From Paeniglutamicibacter gangotriensis Lz1y (lineage in GTDB: Bacteria; Actinomycetota; Actinomycetes; Actinomycetales; Micrococcaceae): a DNA stretch of 64,000 bases. Shown here piece after piece: positions 59,570 through 64,000 of the stretch (position 1 is its first letter; every line of letters starts with the position of its first letter). The notes beneath the pieces were generated by a model that was given only the letters and a program-made list of their open reading frames with translations, made no database searches and had not been told where the DNA came from. The stretch lies in contig NZ_AOCK01000009.1 in assembly GCF_000348945.1 (NCBI RefSeq), positions 62,001 to 126,000 of the forward strand, written 5' to 3'. Both the position numbers and the translations under genes were made by a program.

Positions 59570-59609
59570 AACACGAAGCCCGTGGCACGGGTGCCACGGG
59601 CTTCGTGTT
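59570..59609 (-). terminator. terminator after rpsD
   Basis: AACACGAAGCCCGTGGCAC and GTGCCACGGGCTTCGTGTT are perfect 19-base arms with GG/CC between them (the inner pairs must open to form a loop). The hairpin begins 36 bases after the rpsD stop and can stop transcription from either side. Confidence 0.75.
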
Positions 59610-59644
59610 GCAAGCTGTATTCGTTGGGTGTGAACCCGACGGAT

Positions 59645-60271
59645 TTAGCGTGCGTAGTACTCGACGACGAGGTTCTCTTCGCAGGTTACAGGAACCTCGG
59701 AGCGCTTCGGCTTGCGAACGAGCTTGGCCTGGAGGGCTTCAAGCTTGACGTCCAAGTAGGCCGGAACGGCGGGCAGAACATCGCGGTGGGCGCCTGCAGC
59801 AGCAATCTGGAACGGGCCCATCTTTTCGCTACGCTCGTGAACGTGGATCAGCTGACCCTCGGACACGCGGAACGAGGGACGGTCCACGCGGGCACCGTTG
59901 ACCATGATGTGACGGTGCACAACCAGCTGGCGGGCCTGAGCGATGGTGCGGGCGAAGCCTGCACGCAGAACCAAGGCGTCCAGACGCATTTCCAGCAGGG
60001 TGACCAGGTTTTCACCGGTCTGGCCTGCGGTGCGCTTGGCTTCTTCGAAGGCACGGGTCATCTGTGCTTCGCGGATGCCGTACTGGGCGCGCAGACGCTG
60101 CTTTTCGCGCAGACGTACTGCGTAGTCGCTGTCCTGCTTCTTGCGGGCACGTCCGTGCTGGCCGGGGCCGTACGGACGACGCTCCATGTACTTTTCAGCT
60201 TTAGGAGTCAGAGCAAGGCCGAGGGCTCGCGAGAGGCGAACCTTGCGGCGGGCACGAGTGTTGTTAGCCAC
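59645..60271 (-). CDS. rpsD: 30S ribosomal protein S4
   Basis: S4 nucleates assembly of the 16S rRNA 5' domain. GTG 60271 (AAAGGA 5 bases upstream) gives 208 residues beginning MANNTRARRKVRLSRALG. It has the N-terminal extended segment with RRPYGPGQHGRARKKQDSDY but no N-terminal Cys zinc cluster, the zinc-free S4 type. The S4 RNA-binding domain (about 95-160) has RLDALVLRAGFARTIAQARQLVVHRHI. It is outside the main ribosomal cluster, as in many actinobacteria. Confidence 0.96.
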   Translation of the reverse strand: MANNTRARRKVRLSRALGLALTPKAEKYMERRPYGPGQHGRARKKQDSDYAVRLREKQRLRAQYGIREAQMTRAFEEAKRTAGQTGENLVTLLEMRLDALVLRAGFARTIAQARQLVVHRHIMVNGARVDRPSFRVSEGQLIHVHERSEKMGPFQIAAAGAHRDVLPAVPAYLDVKLEALQAKLVRKPKRSEVPVTCEENLVVEYYAR

Positions 60272-60514
60272 GAGTGTCCTTTTCTGTTGTGAGCGACTGT
60301 TATTGGATCTGGCCTCCATGGTGGAGAGTTGTGGGAAGTCGCATCCCTATTCACTGCAACTGCCCGTAACGCGCACGACACGAGACCGAAGTTCCGTGAG
60401 GTTTGCAGTTGGGCAGCTTGCCAGCCAAGGAACAATCCTACCACCGCGCACCAACTCAAAGTGCACGTGGAAAGCCATAGTCGCGTGTGAGTTGCGCCGG
60501 TGGACGGCGGCGAA

Positions 60515-62140
60515 TCACCGGCGGCCGCGGTCCTTGGCTCGAATGATGCCGCGAACCCGTTCCACACGTTCGCCCAGGGTGCGCTCAGCCCCATTGGCCG
60601 TGGGCTTGTAGTAGTTCACGCCGAGTAAGTCATCTGGCGCGTATTGCTGGGTAGCGATCGAATGCGGGGAGTCGTGCGAATACTGGTAGCCCTTGCCATG
60701 GCCCAACTGTTGGGCACCGGGATAGTGGGAGTCGCGCAGGTGCATCGGAACTCCCCTGCCGCGACCGGCCCGGACATCGGCTACGGCCGCGTTGATGGCG
60801 TTATACGCGGCGTTGGATTTGGGGGCGGTAGCCAGGTGCACCACTGCGTGCCCCAAGATCAGGCGCGCCTCCGGCATGCCGATGAGCTGGACGGCTTGCG
60901 CCGCGGCTACGGCGGTCTGCAGTGCGGTGGGATCGGCCATCCCAATGTCCTCGGAAGCGCTGATCATGATGCGTCGGGCGATGAACCTCGGGTCTTCGCC
61001 GGCTTCGAGCATCTTGGCCAAATAGTGCAAGGCAGCGTCCACGTCGGATCCGCGGACCGATTTGATGAAGGCGCTGATGATGTCGTAGTGCTGGTCACCG
61101 GCTTTGTCATAACGCTGAACCGCCGCGTCCATGGCACGTTCGGTGTGTTCGATGGTGATGACGATTTGCCCGGTGGGGCTCAATCCCTCGGGTTGCGCAG
61201 GGATCGGGGGCTCCAGTGGATCCTCGACTTCATCGTCCTCTGCACTCTTGAGGGAGGAGACCGTGGCGGGTTCGTCGGACGGACTGTCAGCTTCAACATC
61301 CGACGCCAAGGTGACAGTCTCGGAAGATGTCGAGAGTCCCTCATCGGATCCATCGGCGGGGCGTTCGTTCGCGTCGGCGGCCGTCTGCATAGTGGCGCGT
61401 GCTTCCAGCAGTCCCCGAGATTCAGCGGCGCTCCAGGCAACGCCTGCCGCAGCTTCTAAGGCGGTGAGGGCGCGACGCGCGTCTCCGCCGGCCATGCGGA
61501 TGAGGTGGTCAAATGCCGCCGGATCCAGGACCATTTCGTTGTTGAAACCACGTTCATCCTCCAGAGCGCGGGTGATCAACGCGCTGATGTCGCCGGACTC
61601 GAGCGGGCGCAGCGTGAGCAGTAGCGAACGAGACAGCAAGGGGGAATTGACCGAGAAAGACGGGTTTTCGGTGGTGGCGGCGACCAGCACTACCCAGCGG
61701 TTCTCCACCCCGGGCAGCAGGGCGTCCTGCTGGGCCTTGTTGAAGCGGTGAATCTCATCCAGAAAGAGCACAGTGGTGAAGCCGCGCAGGTCGCGGTCTT
61801 CAAGGGCCTGGTCCATGACCCGCCGAACGTCCTTCACCCCGGCGGTGATGGCGCTGAGTTCGACAAATCGGCGGCCCGGAGCACGGGCGATCACGTGCGC
61901 AATGGTGGTCTTGCCGGTGCCCGGAGGCCCCCAGAGGATGATGCTGGAAGGACCCGATGGTCCAGGGCCGTCAATTCCGGCAAGCTGGCGCAGCGGCGAA
62001 CCGGCCTTAAGTAGATGCTGCTGGCCAACCAGCTCCTCCACCGTGCGCGGTCGCATGAGTACCGCCAGCGGCGCACGCGGCCGGACGTAGTCTTTTTCGT
62101 TTTCCTCGTCGTCACCCAAGGCACTGAGCAAATCGTTCAC
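60515..62140 (-). CDS. rarA: RarA/MgsA replication-associated AAA+ ATPase with acidic insert
   Basis: RarA is an AAA+ protein related to clamp loaders that acts at stalled forks. The 541-residue protein has Walker [18 protein letters not shown] (about 70), Walker [24 protein letters not shown] (about 123), sensor [17 protein letters not shown], then the C-terminal tetramerisation region beginning near residue 330 ([19 protein letters not shown]). An insert of about 85 residues (about 240-325) rich in Asp, Glu, Ser and Pro separates the ATPase lid from the C-terminal domain; most RarA proteins have about 450 residues and lack it. Confidence 0.92.
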   Translation of the reverse strand: MNDLLSALGDDEENEKDYVRPRAPLAVLMRPRTVEELVGQQHLLKAGSPLRQLAGIDGPGPSGPSSIILWGPPGTGKTTIAHVIARAPGRRFVELSAITAGVKDVRRVMDQALEDRDLRGFTTVLFLDEIHRFNKAQQDALLPGVENRWVVLVAATTENPSFSVNSPLLSRSLLLTLRPLESGDISALITRALEDERGFNNEMVLDPAAFDHLIRMAGGDARRALTALEAAAGVAWSAAESRGLLEARATMQTAADANERPADGSDEGLSTSSETVTLASDVEADSPSDEPATVSSLKSAEDDEVEDPLEPPIPAQPEGLSPTGQIVITIEHTERAMDAAVQRYDKAGDQHYDIISAFIKSVRGSDVDAALHYLAKMLEAGEDPRFIARRIMISASEDIGMADPTALQTAVAAAQAVQLIGMPEARLILGHAVVHLATAPKSNAAYNAINAAVADVRAGRGRGVPMHLRDSHYPGAQQLGHGKGYQYSHDSPHSIATQQYAPDDLLGVNYYKPTANGAERTLGERVERVRGIIRAKDRGRR

Positions 62141-62363
62141 CCCACCAGCCTAGTTCAGACGAGCAGTCACAGAATCCGATGCTCTCATGGTGCCGGTGCC
62201 GGTGCCGGTCCCCTGCTTACACGCAGCGGCGCACGTCTGGGGTGACGATTCACCAACAACACTGAAAGGGGCGAAGGTCAATCATCTGCTGCGATCGGCC
62301 ATTCCAGTGGAGGACCCGAACGTTGGCGCGTTGATGGGATCCTTCGGGGTTGTGGCCAGTGCG

Positions 62364-63989
62364 TCATCCGGTGTCGGTGCCGGGAGGCCCTTCGAAGAGT
62401 CGGGGCTGGTATCCGAGGGTGCGAAGCTCGGGATGCCATAAGAGGTTGCGTTGCGGTGGATTGCAGGGTTTTCCCGCCATTTCAACGACGTAGGGGATTC
62501 CCTTGAACGATTTGAGCGTGATCAACCCGGCATGCACTTGGGTGTGGTGGTATTCACACAAAAGTGCCGAGTTTGCCACGCTGGTGGCTCCACCTTTCTG
62601 CCAGGGAAGGACATGATGGCATTCACAGGTGGCTGCGGGATGTTTGCAGGCGGGAATGATGCACCCGCGGTCTCGGATGGCGATGGCTCTGCGCTGGGCC
62701 TTGGTGAAGCCACGGACTTCGCGGCCGAGGTCGAGCACTTGGCCCTCCTCCCCCATGACGGCCGGAAGGATATCGGCGTCGCACGCATATCTGCGCACGC
62801 TGGCTGCGGAGATGGGTTGGTTGTGGTCCGTGAGTCCCGCCTGCTCGCATAGGCCCAGCAAGCTTCGATAGTCGATCAGTAGACCGATCCGTGGCCGCAA
62901 CCCGCCGGTTTCACTGACCTCGGTGGCGTTGAGCACTCCCGCCATGGCGGCAATCACCGCATCAAGTAGGAGTTGAGGACTGGTGCGTGCGGATTCATCT
63001 TCGATACCGTCTGGGCCGTAGCCTTCGGGCGGCAGACCGCACGCCAATTCGCTGAGCGGAACGGCATCTCCGGTGGTGCCTGCGGGTATGGCCCATTCCG
63101 GGGCGGGAACACCTGCCGGCGAAAACGTCGGGGTGCCCGAGGCGGAGGTCGGTGTGGGTGCGAACGATTCATCTTCGGTTTCGCGGGGCGGACTCGCTGC
63201 AGGAGTGGACGGCGGCGCCGCAGGTTCCCCGGGACGGGATGTGTTACTGATGGAGCGCGGCGGGGTCTTGGCCGACCTGGGGTTGGTCCAGGCCTCACCG
63301 AAGGAGAGGATCACCTCGGAATCCATGGGGTCGCAACGCAGGGTGTACTCGTCACTGCCGTCGCGGAACCCTCGGAAGAACATGCCGCGCCGAGCCCGAA
63401 TCTCCTCATCGCTCAGCGGAGTGCCGTTCTCTGCCAGGAAGCCACCCCAATCACGTAATGCCGCATCGCACATTTTCGGTTCTGCTGTGCGTGCCTCTTG
63501 GGCCACGGATTCCTCGATGGCAGTATTGATCTCCCCTGCGTCGGGCCGGGTTTGAATGCGCGGTTGCATGGACTGCAGGCGCCCGGCGGCAGATGCGAGG
63601 TTTGCGACGTCGGCGCTGCCGTCGGCCGCGGCCCGGGCTAGGACGGGATAGCTGGGTTCGGCGATGGTGCCATGGGGATCAATCGGGGGAACCGGGGCAA
63701 CTAGGAGTTTTCCGCCGGTGATGCGCCGTCGTGCGTCAGCGGCGGAAATGTGCAGGTGGGCCTGCATGTAGGCCTGGATGTTGCGGTGCGGTGCCATACC
63801 CTGGCGCAGCGCTTCGGCGGGGATCGCGGCGCTTCCCGCTGCCAGGTGTTCGGGTGCGGCGACGAGCTCATCGATCTGCTGGGCGGTGACCGGGTCCAAC
63901 CTGTGCACCTCGACGGCGGCGGCTCGCCGGGTGATCACCAGCTGGGCGTAGGCGACGGTACGAAAAACCCGCTCGAGCAGGCCCATCAC
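62364..63989 (-). CDS. DUF222/HNH endonuclease domain protein
   Basis: The protein of at least 541 residues has the actinobacterial DUF222 plus HNH layout: a helical N-terminal region (about 1-230) with EALRQGMAPHRNIQAYMQAHL and SAADARRRITGG, a Pro/Thr-rich variable middle (about 240-310), a second conserved part with DAVIAAMAGVLNATE, and a C-terminal HNH nuclease with CIIPACKHPAATCECHHVLPW and LCEYHHTQVHAG whose Cys and His residues likely bind zinc. These occur in large paralogous families in actinobacteria and are sometimes tied to mobile DNA. ATG 63989 is near the window edge, so the start could lie upstream. Confidence 0.85.
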   Translation of the reverse strand: MMGLLERVFRTVAYAQLVITRRAAAVEVHRLDPVTAQQIDELVAAPEHLAAGSAAIPAEALRQGMAPHRNIQAYMQAHLHISAADARRRITGGKLLVAPVPPIDPHGTIAEPSYPVLARAAADGSADVANLASAAGRLQSMQPRIQTRPDAGEINTAIEESVAQEARTAEPKMCDAALRDWGGFLAENGTPLSDEEIRARRGMFFRGFRDGSDEYTLRCDPMDSEVILSFGEAWTNPRSAKTPPRSISNTSRPGEPAAPPSTPAASPPRETEDESFAPTPTSASGTPTFSPAGVPAPEWAIPAGTTGDAVPLSELACGLPPEGYGPDGIEDESARTSPQLLLDAVIAAMAGVLNATEVSETGGLRPRIGLLIDYRSLLGLCEQAGLTDHNQPISAASVRRYACDADILPAVMGEEGQVLDLGREVRGFTKAQRRAIAIRDRGCIIPACKHPAATCECHHVLPWQKGGATSVANSALLCEYHHTQVHAGLITLKSFKGIPYVVEMAGKPCNPPQRNLLWHPELRTLGYQPRLFEGPPGTDTG

Positions 63990-64000
63990 CGTGGCGGCGC

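Noticed and set aside
62187-62212. Short GGTGCC tandem repeat
   Set aside because: Only about four copies of a 6-base unit in a high-GC intergenic region; no sign of function.

Overview
The window looks like the chromosome of a high-GC Gram-positive actinobacterium, most likely a Micrococcaceae member (Arthrobacter or Paeniglutamicibacter type). The evidence is the actinobacterial gene order (alaS-ruvX-mltG-aroE-aroC-aroK-aroB-efp-nusB; pyrR-pyrB-pyrC-carA-carB-pyrF; mihF-gmk-rpoZ-coaBC-metK-priA), actinobacterial mIHF, a PriA without ATPase motifs, GTG starts and strong G/C third-position bias. No tRNA, rRNA, CRISPR array or insertion sequence was seen. All calls come from reading the sequence and recalling families; no database search was run.

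Layout. (1) 1-485: N-terminus of a ComEC-like DNA-uptake channel, running off the left edge. (2) 486-16307: a mosaic accessory block lying between comEC and comEA, which are normally adjacent. It holds a Phd-like antitoxin/RelE-like toxin pair, a GH3 glycosidase, an MGDG-synthase-type glycosyltransferase, a DUF1003 protein, a UbiB-like kinase, a convergent phosphoketolase/acetate kinase pair, a frameshifted short-chain dehydrogenase, a small membrane protein and a frame-split DUF4389 membrane protein. Large gene-poor gaps and the two broken genes suggest insertion followed by decay. (3) 16308-21032: comEA, degV and leuS. leuS has an apparent attenuator: an 8-codon leader peptide with three consecutive Leu codons followed by an intrinsic terminator. 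(4) 21216-27940: glycerol regulon (glpK, glpF, glpD) with a divergent SorC-family regulator and an alpha/beta hydrolase. A CRP-like site lies upstream of glpF and a palindromic operator upstream of the regulator.

(5) 28216-34631: priA, metK, coaBC, rpoZ, gmk and mihF, all on the minus strand, with a recognisable promoter before mihF. (6) 34823-43820: the pyrimidine operon pyrR-pyrB-pyrC-(PH-like membrane gene)-carA-carB-pyrF. Its genes overlap or abut, a PyrR-binding RNA motif sits just upstream of the pyrR ribosome binding site, and a strong terminator follows pyrF. (7) 43871-46799: a PrsW-type intramembrane protease and an OFA-family MFS transporter abutting a 53-residue small-subunit gene. 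(8) 47156-55257: nusB, efp, an unknown TPR-like gene, aroB, aroK, aroC, aroE and mltG, a tightly coupled shikimate and cell-wall block. (9) 55431-63989: ruvX, alaS, two small membrane-anchored proteins, rpsD, rarA with an unusual acidic insert, and a DUF222/HNH endonuclease at the right edge.

Together the core half supplies pyrimidine, chorismate, SAM, CoA and translation functions. The accessory part adds glycerol use, an acetyl-phosphate-forming phosphoketolase route ending in acetate and ATP, and envelope or glycolipid functions. The most notable regulatory signals are the leuS leader peptide/terminator and the PyrR-binding loop.
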